From Fragilaria crotonensis (taxonomy: Eukaryota; Bacillariophyta; Fragilariophyceae; Fragilariales; Fragilariaceae): a DNA stretch of 13,635 bases. Location of the stretch: assembly GCA_022925895.1 (NCBI GenBank), contig JAKSYS010000255.1, positions 64,001 to 77,635 of the forward strand. Reading direction: 5' to 3'. Position numbers and translations under genes: made by a program. The notes under the pieces are model-generated. The model had not been told where the DNA came from and did not search any database. It saw only the letters and a list, made by a program, of their open reading frames with translations. This document shows, one piece after another, positions 1 to 8,740 of this stretch; positions within the stretch are counted from its first letter, which is position 1; each line of letters begins with the position of its first letter.

Positions 1-1754
1 TTCTCGTTCAAGGCGCCGCCTCAGAGTAAACGCCTTCCACTTTGCCACTGCCCACTTTAATCGTTCCGAAGGTATGAACCTTCTGTCTTTCTCATCGAAG
101 ATGTGCTCTTGAATCAGTTGTTCCAAAATATTCTTCAATGTGATGATTCCCAACACCCCAGCCTCGGGCGGAACAGGTTTGCCTTCATACAAAGCAACTT
201 TCGCAACCTCTGGGTTTTCGCAGACTAACGCAATGTTACTCGACATACGCGAATTTCCTGATTGAATGATGTTGAAGGCATCATTAAAGCATGTGTCCGG
301 TGAAACACACGGTGGCTGATACAGAGACAGTGTCGACACGAGCCTCTCGTCTTCCTTTCGTATCACAATAAGCTGTTTCGTTAGTAGAATCCCGCAGATA
401 CCACTGTCACCACTGCCATCATCATACGCCTTGAAGACTGGGATACGACTATATCCCTTGCGGTAGAGATGATGATCTTAGCTTCGTTCAAAACAGTGTC
501 TGCAGTGACTGCAACAACTTTACAGAGTGGGGTGAATGACTGGATGACCGTCTTCGTTTTGAGAGTGAGCGCGCCTTCCACTTTTGCAATGTCGTCGCCA
601 TCGATATCAATATCAGTATTCGTTCCTTGACACGAAGGAACACCACGAAAGAAGACAGGGTGCTCATCATCTTGTATGACGCAACGGAGATGTCCGAATA
701 CATTGCACGGCCCATAAGGCCCCAAACTATCCGCACTCTTAGACCGCTGAATTACCCCAATTTTGGCATCTTGACGTTTCGACATTAAACGTTGTTCGTA
801 CTGAATTCGAACAAGGGCATTGAGTTCACTGCGCTTGAACGCGGAACTGCCATCACCTTCGTGAAAATACTTGTCCATGAGTTTGCTCAAAGGATATGAT
901 ATAGGTGAAGTAAGAATGATCACAATACGAAGGACGGGGATCAGCTTGGAAGCAATCCTGATTTGATCCGTGCCCGTGAAGTATGCTGAAGGCAGAATTT
1001 CTCCAACCAACAAAACCACTGTAAGCGCACAGAGGATGGAAAGCCACGGGGAGTCCAACAGAGCATCGAAGAATACAGGAAGGGCCTCGTTGACACCACA
1101 ATTCACGATTAGGATCGACACAAGGACAAGGTTCTTATTTTTCGAAAACGGCATCAATTTCATGGCCATGATCCGATCGTCAGAGGAGTTCGCTGTCCGG
1201 GACTTTATTCCCAACATGAGTGGTTCCAAGGTCATGACACCCATGAGAAGGCCGGACATCAGAGCACCGACTGCAATGCAAAGCAACAACATGATGGAGT
1301 TGAATACATAGTGATACACGCCATGGTCGACAACCACAATGACATCTTCACCGACAGTCACCACAGTGTCGTTGTCTGAGTCATACGTCACTTTCACATC
1401 GTCATATTGCAAGTAATTCTCGTCGTCGTTGTGGCCGTCTTCTCCTAAATACCTTTGCTTTGTGTCCAAAGTTGAACACTCGGCAATACCTGACACGTGT
1501 TGTAGCAACTCAAGAGCCCGGCGGATCTTGAACGTTTCACTCTCATTCCAATGGGGACCCGGTGACGAGGTTACATCAGTCAAACGATTCATCGCTTCGA
1601 AGATAAGTTCCAATGACATGTTGTGGCATGTGCTGGCTTTGGAACTCGTCAAGTACTCTGACCCTACGGGGCTTACTCTGCAAACAAGCGACAAAAGCAT
1701 CAATGATCCCAACGAGAGAAAGCAGAAGCGATAGGACGGCAGCGGCAGCGGCAT
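1..1754 (-). CDS. CNNM-like DUF21/CBS-pair membrane protein, C-terminus off the left edge, one internal frameshift
   Basis: Members of this family (CNNM/ancient conserved domain proteins, plant DUF21-CBS proteins) are membrane proteins linked to Mg2+ and other divalent-cation transport. The ATG at 1754 is preceded by an in-frame stop seven codons upstream. Residues 8-27 form a hydrophobic signal peptide or anchor; 28-145 are an acidic, probably lumenal region with N-glycosylation sequons. DUF21 spans about 146-300: GALMSGLLMGVMTLEPLMLG at 163-182, NEALPVFFDAL at 222-232, GEILPSA at 251-257, PISYPLSKLMDKYF at 284-297. A linker follows, then KVEGALTLKTKTV and the CBS entry motif FTPL (407-410, usually MTPL). 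The frame ends at 381, but homology continues without stops in the next frame from about 477 to position 1: GYSRIPVF, GILLTKQLIVI, GVLGIITLKNILEQLIQEHI. A single missing base at about 474-480 explains this. The gene is still open at position 1. Family identity is firm; integrity of the locus is uncertain. Confidence 0.88.
474..480 (-). other. Frameshift site inside the first CBS motif
   Basis: Reading on the minus strand, the frame from the ATG passes through DTVLNEAK and then loses homology. The frame displaced by one base gives HHLYRKGYSRIPVF immediately after. Adding one base gives 11 residues between TVL and GY, the spacing I recall for human CNNM proteins. A single-base loss in the ATC-repeat stretch fits better than an intron. 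It may be a real mutation or an assembly error. Confidence 0.75.
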
Positions 1755-2399
1755 CTCGAGAATGCGTCCCCTCTAGCACCTCCGAGGAAGAGTGTGCACA
1801 GGGTAGTAGGTCTACACCTTCTTTCGTTAAAAATTATTTCGATGATGGGCGAGCGGCGAGTACCCCAAGAGTTCGGCACACGTCCTATGAACAAATATGC
1901 ATCTCTTGAACCTTTGTATAACATACGAATCCGTACATCGTTTCTATTGAACTTAACAATGCGACACTCGACCTGCGACCCTTCTTTCCAATATTTTATT
2001 TAGGCGTACAACGATCAACGTTCAAGCACGACGACCCGTGTATGCTCTGGATTTGCATTTGCATGCAAGCCGAAATGCGAGGTTGATTTCAAAATAGGAG
2101 ACTATACATGGAAAACAAGGAAACCTACTTGAACCAACACGTATTTAATTTTAGTCGTGTACGTTGATTGACAAAATTATTGTCCCACAGCCTGGTCCAT
2201 GGTACTATTACTCGGAGTACAAGGCTTGGCACGCTTTCGGTACTATAGCAGGCCGTGACTGGAAGATGAATCTTTCTTGCATTTTCAGATTTCAATGAGA
2301 AGGCTGCATGGAGCCGAGGGACTCTTTATACTGTATATACGAGTAGGTCTACTGTACTCATGATTTCGTGTGCCAAGAGACTCTGAAAATGCGCATCAC
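1755..2399. other. Intergenic stretch with no supported gene
   Basis: This is the region upstream of the CNNM-like gene. Open frames are short, overlap each other in several phases and show no recognisable domain. It presumably contains the promoter of the CNNM-like gene next to 1754, but I see no clear core element. Several GTAC palindromes occur at about 2200-2360. Nothing else stands out. Confidence 0.5.
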
Positions 2400-3547
2400 A
2401 GGATTTGATCGCTTCGCAAGAGGAAAGCCAACCAGAGAGGTGGTGCTGCTCGGTGCTCCACGTTGCCGACAGGTCGAGAAACGAGACCACATCTTTTCAA
2501 ATGTCGCTCTCTTGGTCGCGCCAACGCGAAGGGAGTAAACAACAACGTTGCTCGAAGCCCTTCTAGCACAAAAAAGCCTTGTCCTCGATTCCAGATGTTT
2601 CGCTGTTACATGGATTGAGCAAAATTGGTTTGACGCGTCGCCAGACAATCACTACTTTCCGTTGAAGCAATGCCCTCAACGTGCAATCATGGTGATTGGC
2701 CGTCAGAAATCACAATGGATGGCGACAACTATTCAACGGATCGTTGAAAAGTTGTCTTGATTCTTGACAGCAGAAGGTCTGCCATACTGGGAAGGAGACG
2801 CCTGCGTCGTGGCGCTTATCGAAACGGCTTGAAGCAAGTTGGTAGATATCAATTATTCGATCTCATTGTAGAAATTAATTCTTGCTGTCGTCCGCATAAA
2901 ATCAAGAGCAGACTGGACAACACAACAACACATCTTCAGAACTGGAATGTTTGCAGAGGTACGTTAGCTCATCACGACACCGGTCATCCGTCCATGAAAC
3001 CGAGTTGGAGAGCTGTTACTGAGTGATCTGGAAGCACATATGAATCAACCAACGTTGGCAAAACGAAATTGGCTATTTATTCCTTGCACGTAAATTCGAG
3101 GTCAAGTTCTTCTATGCAATGTCATCGCTCCCTCTGTCCCTAAGAGGCACAAATTCAATACAAACAGGATGGTTTGAGAACTGCGTGAAAATCCTGCGTA
3201 CTGTAGCATGTTGCTAGTGATATGCTTTCGCAGTGCTTGAGCGCTTTGCGTCAATGCTGCGATTGGGATGCGTCCCATTACATTGTCCAAGCGTTGAAAG
3301 GACGACAGCAGCTCTGTTGGTTCAAACCTGACTCTGGGAGCATCGCAAGAACAGCTGTACCTTGAGCGGGGTGTATCAATATTTTAATGTATTTTATTTC
3401 ACGACCCATGAGTAAACAGCGCGCATTAATCTTCAGTCGCAGTCAACCGCTTCCTCCGTCACACTTCCCTGACAAAACAGCCTTTGTTGTAATGAAATAA
3501 CTTCCTCGTCTAAGCAAAGCTCGCACGAAATCGTAACGAGGCGAAGA
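2400..3547. repeat. Degenerate duplicated 3' flank, copy A (next to ANK1)
   Basis: By eye this resembles 9060-10298, the flank of ANK3, in the same order and orientation. Three matching blocks are visible. Block 1 is 2430-2680 versus about 9145-9365 (shared pieces such as ccaaccag, gagaaacg/gcgaaacg, tcgc-ccaac-cgaag, gtc-ccagacaa-cactac). Block 2 is about 2980-3090 versus 9665-9765 (cgaaattggctatttatt versus cgaaatcggctacttatt). Block 3 is 3155-3547 versus 9985-10298, ending in an identical acaaaacagcct shortly after the ankyrin stop codon. Identity is low to moderate, so this is an old duplication. No intact open frame is common to the copies. Confidence 0.6.
3393..3398 (-). terminator. Possible polyadenylation signal for ANK1
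   Basis: The minus strand reads AATAAA here, about 150 bases past the ANK1 stop codon, inside an AT-rich patch (3375-3400). Equivalent hexamers were not noticed after ANK2 or ANK3, so this is weak support. Confidence 0.25.
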
Positions 3548-5353
3548 CTACATGACATGCTTCTTCAAAAGACTAGCGATATCAAACAGCTCACACTTGC
3601 GAGCAATGTCAAGAACCGTAGAACCAGCTTTATTCTTGCAATCAACATCCACAGTCTCGTGCTTCAACATGTCGTCAACCACATCCATTTGTCCCCAGAG
3701 AGTTGCCCACATAAGAGCAGTGTTACCTCGTGAGCATTTGGCATTGATGTCGACGTCATGGTGTTTGAGCAACAAGCGAACAATGTCCCAGTGGCCCCTA
3801 TAGCACTCCCAGAGCAATGTTGTGCGACCTTTCTTATCTTGGGCATTCACATGTACATTCTTGTGCATCAACAACTCACGAACCACCTCCATATGACCAT
3901 TGGAGCACGCCACGATGAGGGATGTGAGACCTTGTTTGTCTTTTGCATTCACATCCACATTCTCGTTCGTCAAGAGCTCACGAACTACCTCCAAATGACC
4001 CCTGTAGCTCGCCGCGAGGAGGGATGTAAGACCGTCATCACCTCTAGCATCCACGTCAATATTCACGTGCATCAACAACTCGCGAACTACCTCCACACGA
4101 CCGTCCCGGCAAGCTGCGACAAGGGTTGTGCGACCGAATCTACCTTTGGCATTCACATCCACATCTTTGTGCTTCAACAGCTCGCGAACTACATCCACAT
4201 AGCCGAAACAACCAGCAAAGGCGAGGCCTGTGACACCATCCCTTTCTGTTGCATTCACATTAATGTTTCTGTGCTTCAACAACTCGCGAACCGCAGTCGC
4301 ATAGCCTTGAACGCAAGCATCTACAAGAGGTGTCCGACCGTTTTTGGCTTTGAAGTTGACATCCACATTCTTGACCTTCAACAACTCGCGCGCCACCTCC
4401 ACATCATTGCCGATCATGAAAAGGGATGTTTCATCACTTGTGTCTTTGTCATTGACATTCACATTTTTGTTCTTCAACAACTCACGAATGATATCCAAAC
4501 AGCCGCCAGAACAAGCCACCAGGAGGGCTGTGTCATCATTTCTGCCTTTGACAGATACATCCACATTTTTATGCTTCAACAACTCTCGAACCACATCCGT
4601 ATGCCGACCTCGGCACGCCCCAATGAGGGCAGTGTTTCCAATGTTGTCTTTGGCGTTGAGATCCACATTTCTTTGCTTCAACAACTCGCGGACTATCTCC
4701 AGATGGCCATTACGGCTGGCCGTAATGAGGGCAGTACAACGACGTCTGTCTTTGTCATTGACATCCACTTTTTTGTTCTTCAACAACATGCGAACAATTT
4801 CCACACGGCCGCCAGAACAAGCAGCGATGAGGGGTGTGAAATCATCTTCGCCTTGGACGGTTACATCCACATCTTTGTGCTTCAACAACTCGCGAACCAT
4901 TTCCTCATGAGAACGTTGGCACGCATCAATGAGGGCAGTGAAACCTCTGTCACTTTTGGCATTGACATCCACATTTTTGTGCTTCAACAACTCGCGAACC
5001 ACCTCCAGGTAGCCATAACAGCAAGCCGTGATGAGGGCTGTGCCACCGAATTCGTCTTTGTCATTGACACCCACATTTTCGTGTTTTAATAACTCGCGAA
5101 CAACCTCCGTACGACCAACACGGCTTGCCAGCAAGAGGGCCGTTTTACCGACCTCACGATGCAAGCACGACCGAATTTCCTGAAAATCATGTGTTACATG
5201 GTATCTCGTTCTCAAATCGGCCCCTTTTCGCAACAGGTCACGAATTTGGTCAATGTTGCCGTGAATGACATTCTGGAACAACTTAAACTCGTTCGACTCC
5301 ATGTCAGTGATGTCATCACCATCCTCGGGCGCTTGGACTGTTATCCAACTCAT
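3548..5353 (-). CDS. ANK1, ankyrin-repeat protein, 601 aa, intact
   Basis: The start is the ATG at 5353 (MSWITVQAPEDGDD...); the two codons before it are in frame but lack an ATG. Residues 1-70 are an acidic leader and a half-repeat (LFQNVIHGNIDQIRDLLRKG). Residues 71-578 are 15 full ankyrin repeats, fourteen of 34 residues and one of 32, with the core TALxxACxxGHxEVVRELLK followed by HKNVDVNAK. A short C-terminal cap (TVLDIARKCELFDIASLLKK) ends at the TAG in 3548-3550. The period is one residue longer than the canonical 33, added in the turn before VDVN. There is no signal peptide, membrane segment or catalytic domain, so it is probably a soluble protein-binding scaffold; the partner is unknown. 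ANK2 and ANK3 are paralogues on the same strand. No intron is needed. Certainty is high for the family and low for the role. Confidence 0.93.
   Translation of the reverse strand: MSWITVQAPEDGDDITDMESNEFKLFQNVIHGNIDQIRDLLRKGADLRTRYHVTHDFQEIRSCLHREVGKTALLLASRVGRTEVVRELLKHENVGVNDKDEFGGTALITACCYGYLEVVRELLKHKNVDVNAKSDRGFTALIDACQRSHEEMVRELLKHKDVDVTVQGEDDFTPLIAACSGGRVEIVRMLLKNKKVDVNDKDRRRCTALITASRNGHLEIVRELLKQRNVDLNAKDNIGNTALIGACRGRHTDVVRELLKHKNVDVSVKGRNDDTALLVACSGGCLDIIRELLKNKNVNVNDKDTSDETSLFMIGNDVEVARELLKVKNVDVNFKAKNGRTPLVDACVQGYATAVRELLKHRNINVNATERDGVTGLAFAGCFGYVDVVRELLKHKDVDVNAKGRFGRTTLVAACRDGRVEVVRELLMHVNIDVDARGDDGLTSLLAASYRGHLEVVRELLTNENVDVNAKDKQGLTSLIVACSNGHMEVVRELLMHKNVHVNAQDKKGRTTLLWECYRGHWDIVRLLLKHHDVDINAKCSRGNTALMWATLWGQMDVVDDMLKHETVDVDCKNKAGSTVLDIARKCELFDIASLLKKHVM
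3620..5143 (-). repeat. Tandem 102-bp coding repeats of ANK1 (15 units)
   Basis: Each unit encodes one 34-residue ankyrin repeat, so the period is 102 bases; unit 8 (4334-4429) is 96 bases. The best conserved DNA is the segment encoding VVRELLKHKNVDVNAK, seen on the plus strand as recurring cttcaacaactcgcgaac. The period is a multiple of three, so an antisense frame also stays open for 443 codons. Confidence 0.9.
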
Positions 5354-5859
5354 ATTCACTGTGGAAACACTTCTGCCAGTCGAATGTAGCTACAGTTTAT
5401 CGTAGTTGTATTCGAAAGGATGCTGATGTGATCAAGGAAATGTGCTACGTGCTGATGGAAAGGTGATCTTACAATCCCCTCTTGACTATATACGGCACGA
5501 TCATATGGTTGTCAAGTTGCGGGATTGCCTTGCGAAAAGAAAACATACTCTGATACCCCTCCGAATTTATTCAGACATGTATGCTGGGTATGCATATTCG
5601 ACGAAATACTCTACCGTAGACAAAATACGTAGCGTACAACTGTGCACTGCATTCACTCGCTGCCGGCCGCTTCCTCGCTTGTGCGTAGTCTACTCATTCC
5701 TGAAAGTATATTCATAGCACTGAGTACACTTCAGTATGCCAGTATTGTGATGATAGTGGAGCGTAAGGTGAGCCTTCAGTGCACAGGCGGAAGAACCATC
5801 ACACAAACTGATGCCATCGCGATCATCGCCTGACGACACTAGAAGAAATTGCTGCTGTG
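5354..5859. other. Intergenic stretch, 5' side of ANK1, no supported gene
   Basis: It should hold the ANK1 promoter next to 5353, but I see no convincing core element, and the 19-bp motif found upstream of ANK2 and ANK3 was not seen here. The 91-codon plus-strand open frame at 5442-5717 begins at GTG, has no recognisable domain and is not supported. Confidence 0.5.
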
Positions 5860-6225
5860 GGATTCATGCTGAGATGTAATGTTGCGACTTGGCCATAAAT
5901 GCATCCCGACGAGCAGGTTTGAGAGTTGCTGCGAAAAAGTCCGTGTGTTCTACTGGTGACACAGTTTAGTAATGTAAGGGATTTGATGATGAAGCGAGCC
6001 GTTGCGGAAATGCCGCAATGAGGGTGTGTTAGATAGCATCGTCTCACCATCAGAGCTGGCAGGAGTAATCCTGGTACTACCTTGAGCTTGTTTGAGCTTC
6101 GCAAAAATTGTTGAACACAATGTTGGGTTCGTACAGCACCCACAGAAAATTGAGTGGCTGTCAACACTGACTCACTCACGCTTCCCTTACAAAGATGTCT
6201 ACACTTCGATAGAAGACTTTTCCAT
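5860..6225. repeat. Degenerate duplicated 3' flank, copy B (next to ANK2)
   Basis: This matches the last third of copies A and D. Shared pieces are gattcatgctgaga followed by cgacttggccat (5861-5896; compare 8463-8483 and 8974-9011), gttgctgcgaaaaa-tcc (about 5926-5945), cgcaatgagg-tgtg (about 6012-6030; compare 10090-10105), and cttcgcaaaaattgttgaac (6095-6117; compare 3341-3360 and 10171-10190). It is shorter than copies A and D and lacks their outer blocks. Confidence 0.55.
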
Positions 6226-7716
6226 TCAGCGCTGCTTCCTTTTTCTATTTTGCCGCATCAACACGTGATTTTCGAGACCAGGCGAAGTCTGCTTGCCATG
6301 CTGTTCCAAATATCTCGCGATATCAAATAGCTCGCACTTCCGAGCAATATCAAGAACTGTAGATCCAGATTTATTCCTGTGATGCACATCCACTTTGTTG
6401 TGTTGCAAAATGCTGTGAACCACATCCGATTGCCCCTTTAGTGTGGCCCAGAAAATGGCAGTATTGCCTTGCGAGCCCTTTGCATTGACGTCGACCTCGT
6501 TGTGCTTCAGAAACTCGAGAACCACCTCCCAGTGGCCTCTGTAGCTTGCCCAGAGAAATGCTGTGAAACCACGTTTGTCTTTGGCATTCACATCCACCCT
6601 CTCCAGCGTAGACAACTCGCGGTCCACCTGCAAGTGACCCATGTAGCTCGATGCGACGAGGGTTGTTCGATCATTTGCATCCTTGACATTACCTCCCACA
6701 TTCTTGTGCACCACATCACAAACCACCTGCCCAGTGCCATGTCGATTCGCCGCGAGGAGAGAAATGCGCTCTTTGTTGCCTTTGACGCAAACATCCACAA
6801 TCTTGTGTTTCAAGAACTCGCGAACAACCTCCACTTGGTCATTTTGACTCGCCACGATGAGCGCTGTGTAACCGTTTCTTCCCTTGGCATTTACAAGAAC
6901 ATTCTCGTGCATCAACAACTCACGGACCACCTCAACATAACCATCGCGGCTCGCCTCGATGAGCGCTGTGCATGAGAATATGGCTTCGGCATTAACGTTC
7001 AAATTTTTGTGCTTCAACAACTCTCGAACAACCTCCACTTGGTCATGTTGGCTCGCCACGAGGAGCGCTGTGCTTTCAGAGGCGAGGTCTTTGGCATTCA
7101 CATCGACATCATCATGCATCAACAACTCGCGGACCACCTCATAATGGCCATATTGACTCGCCTCGATGAGCGCTGTGCATGAGAAGAAGTCTTTGGCATT
7201 AACATCCACATGTTTGTGCTTCAACAACTCACGAACAACCTCCGCACGACCATGTCTGCTTGCCTCGTGGAGCGCTGTGTTATTGCTGCCGGCGTGGGCA
7301 TTCACATCCAAGTTTTTGTGCAGTAACAACTCGCGAACCACCTCCACATGGCCGCATGTGCTTGCCACCATGAGGGATGTGAAATCTCGTTGATCTGTAG
7401 CATTCACATCCAAATTTTCGTGCTTCAGCAACTTGCGAACGACATCCGAATGACCGAGACGGCTTGCCATCAAAAGGGCTGTATCGAAATTAAAGTCGCC
7501 AAAAATATAACTTTCATTGACACCCACTTGTCTCAGAATCTCCCAAGTGTCATGCCTCATACGGTATCTTGCATTCACATCGGTCCCGTTTTTTAATAGG
7601 TCATGAACCCGATCATGGTTATTTTCTATGATACTCTGGAACAAACTCTCGTCCATCTCATTCAAACTCACACTGCCACAGCCGTGCGTCCCTGGCGATT
7701 CGAGCGTCGATGTCAT
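6226..7716 (-). CDS. ANK2, ankyrin-repeat protein, 496 aa, intact
   Basis: I choose the ATG at 7716 (MTSTLESPGTHGCGSVSLNE); 24 upstream codons are open but contain no ATG, and similarity to ANK3 begins at STLESP. Residues 1-78 are a leader with a half-repeat (LFQSIIENNHDRVHDLLKNG). Residues 79-452 are 11 full repeats: nine of 34 residues, one of 35 (repeat 4) and one degenerate of 33 (repeat 8). Repeat 9 (TTLVASSYMGHLQVDRELS) is also worn. The cap TVLDIARKCELFDIARYLEQ is followed by a basic tail ending RQNRKRKQR, which could act in nuclear targeting (inference). There are no membrane segments or enzyme domains, so a protein-interaction role is likely and the partner is unknown. Repeats 4-5 and 6-7 are a recent internal duplication. 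ANK2 is the closest relative of the decayed ANK3. Confidence 0.93.
   Translation of the reverse strand: MTSTLESPGTHGCGSVSLNEMDESLFQSIIENNHDRVHDLLKNGTDVNARYRMRHDTWEILRQVGVNESYIFGDFNFDTALLMASRLGHSDVVRKLLKHENLDVNATDQRDFTSLMVASTCGHVEVVRELLLHKNLDVNAHAGSNNTALHEASRHGRAEVVRELLKHKHVDVNAKDFFSCTALIEASQYGHYEVVRELLMHDDVDVNAKDLASESTALLVASQHDQVEVVRELLKHKNLNVNAEAIFSCTALIEASRDGYVEVVRELLMHENVLVNAKGRNGYTALIVASQNDQVEVVREFLKHKIVDVCVKGNKERISLLAANRHGTGQVVCDVVHKNVGGNVKDANDRTTLVASSYMGHLQVDRELSTLERVDVNAKDKRGFTAFLWASYRGHWEVVLEFLKHNEVDVNAKGSQGNTAIFWATLKGQSDVVHSILQHNKVDVHHRNKSGSTVLDIARKCELFDIARYLEQHGKQTSPGLENHVLMRQNRKRKQR
6361..7482 (-). repeat. Tandem ~102-bp coding repeats of ANK2 (11 units)
   Basis: Units encode 34-residue ankyrin repeats. 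Repeats 4-5 (6970-7176) and 6-7 (6766-6969) alternate the same two types: TALIEAS...LLMH and TAL(L/I)VASQ(H/N)DQVEVVRE. They share an identical 29-base stretch at 7157-7185 and 6950-6978, spaced 207 bases apart. Confidence 0.85.
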
Positions 7717-8045
7717 TGTGATTAAAGGACAGAAAAACTTTCCCGATTTCGCGGGTGAAGCTGAGTTGTGCGCCAGAGCGAAATGCAACGATATATATGA
7801 TCAACTCTGTCAAAAACACGCTCGATAGAGAGTCTATCGGTATATGATAGAATTATATATATGTTGCGCTGTTGTGACGAAAACATGCTCCGTGTGCTAC
7901 AAGCTACAAGTACTGTAATCGTCGGAGTATCCAAAGTCCAAACGTATGATTTATGCTCATACGTGGAACTTCACAATACTATGATATGCCTCGAAGAACT
8001 GTTTATGTAACGGCGGTAAGTGTCGGTTATTTGTTTTCGTAGATT
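7717..8045 (-). promoter_or_regulatory. Probable ANK2 promoter / 5' UTR region
   Basis: This is the region directly upstream of the ANK2 ATG. It holds AT-rich TATA-like stretches at 7790-7799 and 7853-7863 (about 75-85 and 135-150 bases upstream), a perfect small inverted repeat at 7823-7839, and a 19-bp motif at 8012-8030 shared with the region upstream of ANK3. The regulatory role is inferred from position only. Confidence 0.35.
8012..8030. promoter_or_regulatory. 19-bp motif shared upstream of ANK2 and ANK3 (copy 1)
   Basis: The sequence ggcggtaagtgtcggttat is identical at 8012-8030 and 11869-11887, lying 296 bases upstream of the ANK2 ATG and about 290 bases upstream of the STLESP codons of ANK3. 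Most of the sequence around it has diverged between the two loci. It may be a conserved promoter or 5' UTR element, or simply an edge of the duplicated unit. Confidence 0.5.
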
Positions 8046-8439
8046 GCAACGACAACCGGGAATGAAATTACGAACTCTGCTCATCCACGAATCAGATGGC
8101 GTAGCGTGGCTGCTCATGTATCACACAAACAACACGAATAACCCCATCATTATATGTGGGTTGAAGTCATTCCTGTGATGATGAAAGCAATCGAACAAAA
8201 TTAAAACAGATTGTGTTACTTGAGTATCAGTCAGAGTGTATTCCAATTACCAGGTCTACCTCTCCCTTCTGATCCTTCCTTTACTGTGTACAACCGCTCG
8301 AGTTCTCGGATTGTGTAGACTTCATCATTTCGTTGGAGTGGCATCGTTAAGTGGCGAGCCCAATCAGTAGTGCAGACAAGGCAACGGCCACTGCATAGGT
8401 ACCTCAATTAGTATCGGGACACTCGTGATGGATAGAGAT
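8046..8439. other. Intergenic stretch with nothing recognised
   Basis: No open frame, repeat or RNA gene could be supported here. Composition is ordinary for this window. Confidence 0.4.
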
Positions 8440-8740
8440 GGAGTGATTTGGCATCAATGGAATGGCGACTTGGCCATGAAAGCTCTGTGACAAGGACAAT
8501 GCTAACTCGGGTGGAAACGTTTCGTCCCTTGGTCAGTGGCCAACTTGACGAGTCTTGTCAACTTTGCAATTTCATTGCTCTTTTCAAAATAAACAGAATG
8601 GCTTGAGTGCTGCGTGAACATCCTGCGAATGTTGTTGGTGACAATCGTTGCCATTTCAATGGTTTAGATGAATTTGTGAACCGTTGCGTAACTTCCGCAG
8701 CTGCAGGAACAACGACAAGAACCAGAGCTGCAAAGCTTAG
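8440..8740. repeat. Orphan degenerate flank copy C
   Basis: tggcgacttggccatgaaagc (8463-8483) resembles 5881-5900 and 8990-9011. The stretch from 8588 (aaacagaatggcttgag...gctgcgtgaacatcctgcg) resembles 3160-3200 (aaacaggatggtttgag...actgcgtgaaaatcctgcg). Unlike copies A, B and D, no ankyrin sequence follows on its right side, so it may be what is left of a unit whose gene was deleted. Confidence 0.45.

Noticed and set aside
440-520. An intron in the CNNM-like gene as the explanation for the frame change
   Set aside because: Conserved residues continue on both sides with the family spacing of 11 residues once a single base is added, so an intron would have to remove conserved coding sequence.
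3758-5089. 443-codon open frame on the plus strand, antisense to ANK1, with a repeating HIHIFVLQQLANH pattern
   Set aside because: The 102-bp repeat is a multiple of three, so one antisense phase without stops stays open by construction. The minus-strand reading has canonical ankyrin repeats, and the antisense product matches nothing known to me.
3620-5143. Regular repeat array that might suggest CRISPR or satellite DNA
   Set aside because: The period is 102 bp, the units are coding and diverged, and there are no short identical repeats separated by unique spacers.
5442-5717. 91-codon open frame between ANK1 and ANK2
   Set aside because: It starts at GTG, shows no domain, has no counterpart in the other intergenic regions, and lies where a promoter is expected.
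6469-6975. Plus-strand open frames antisense to ANK2 and ANK3 (also 10595-10939 and 10967-11383)
   Set aside because: They have the same cause as in ANK1: mirror images of the repeat coding pattern.
7714-7788. Longer ANK2 start beginning at TTG (7788), and similar non-ATG starts for ANK1 (GTG at 5359) and ANK3 (TTG at 11537)
   Set aside because: In a probable eukaryote an ATG is expected. ATGs at 7716, 5353 and 11528 are available, and the paralogue similarity begins at or after them.
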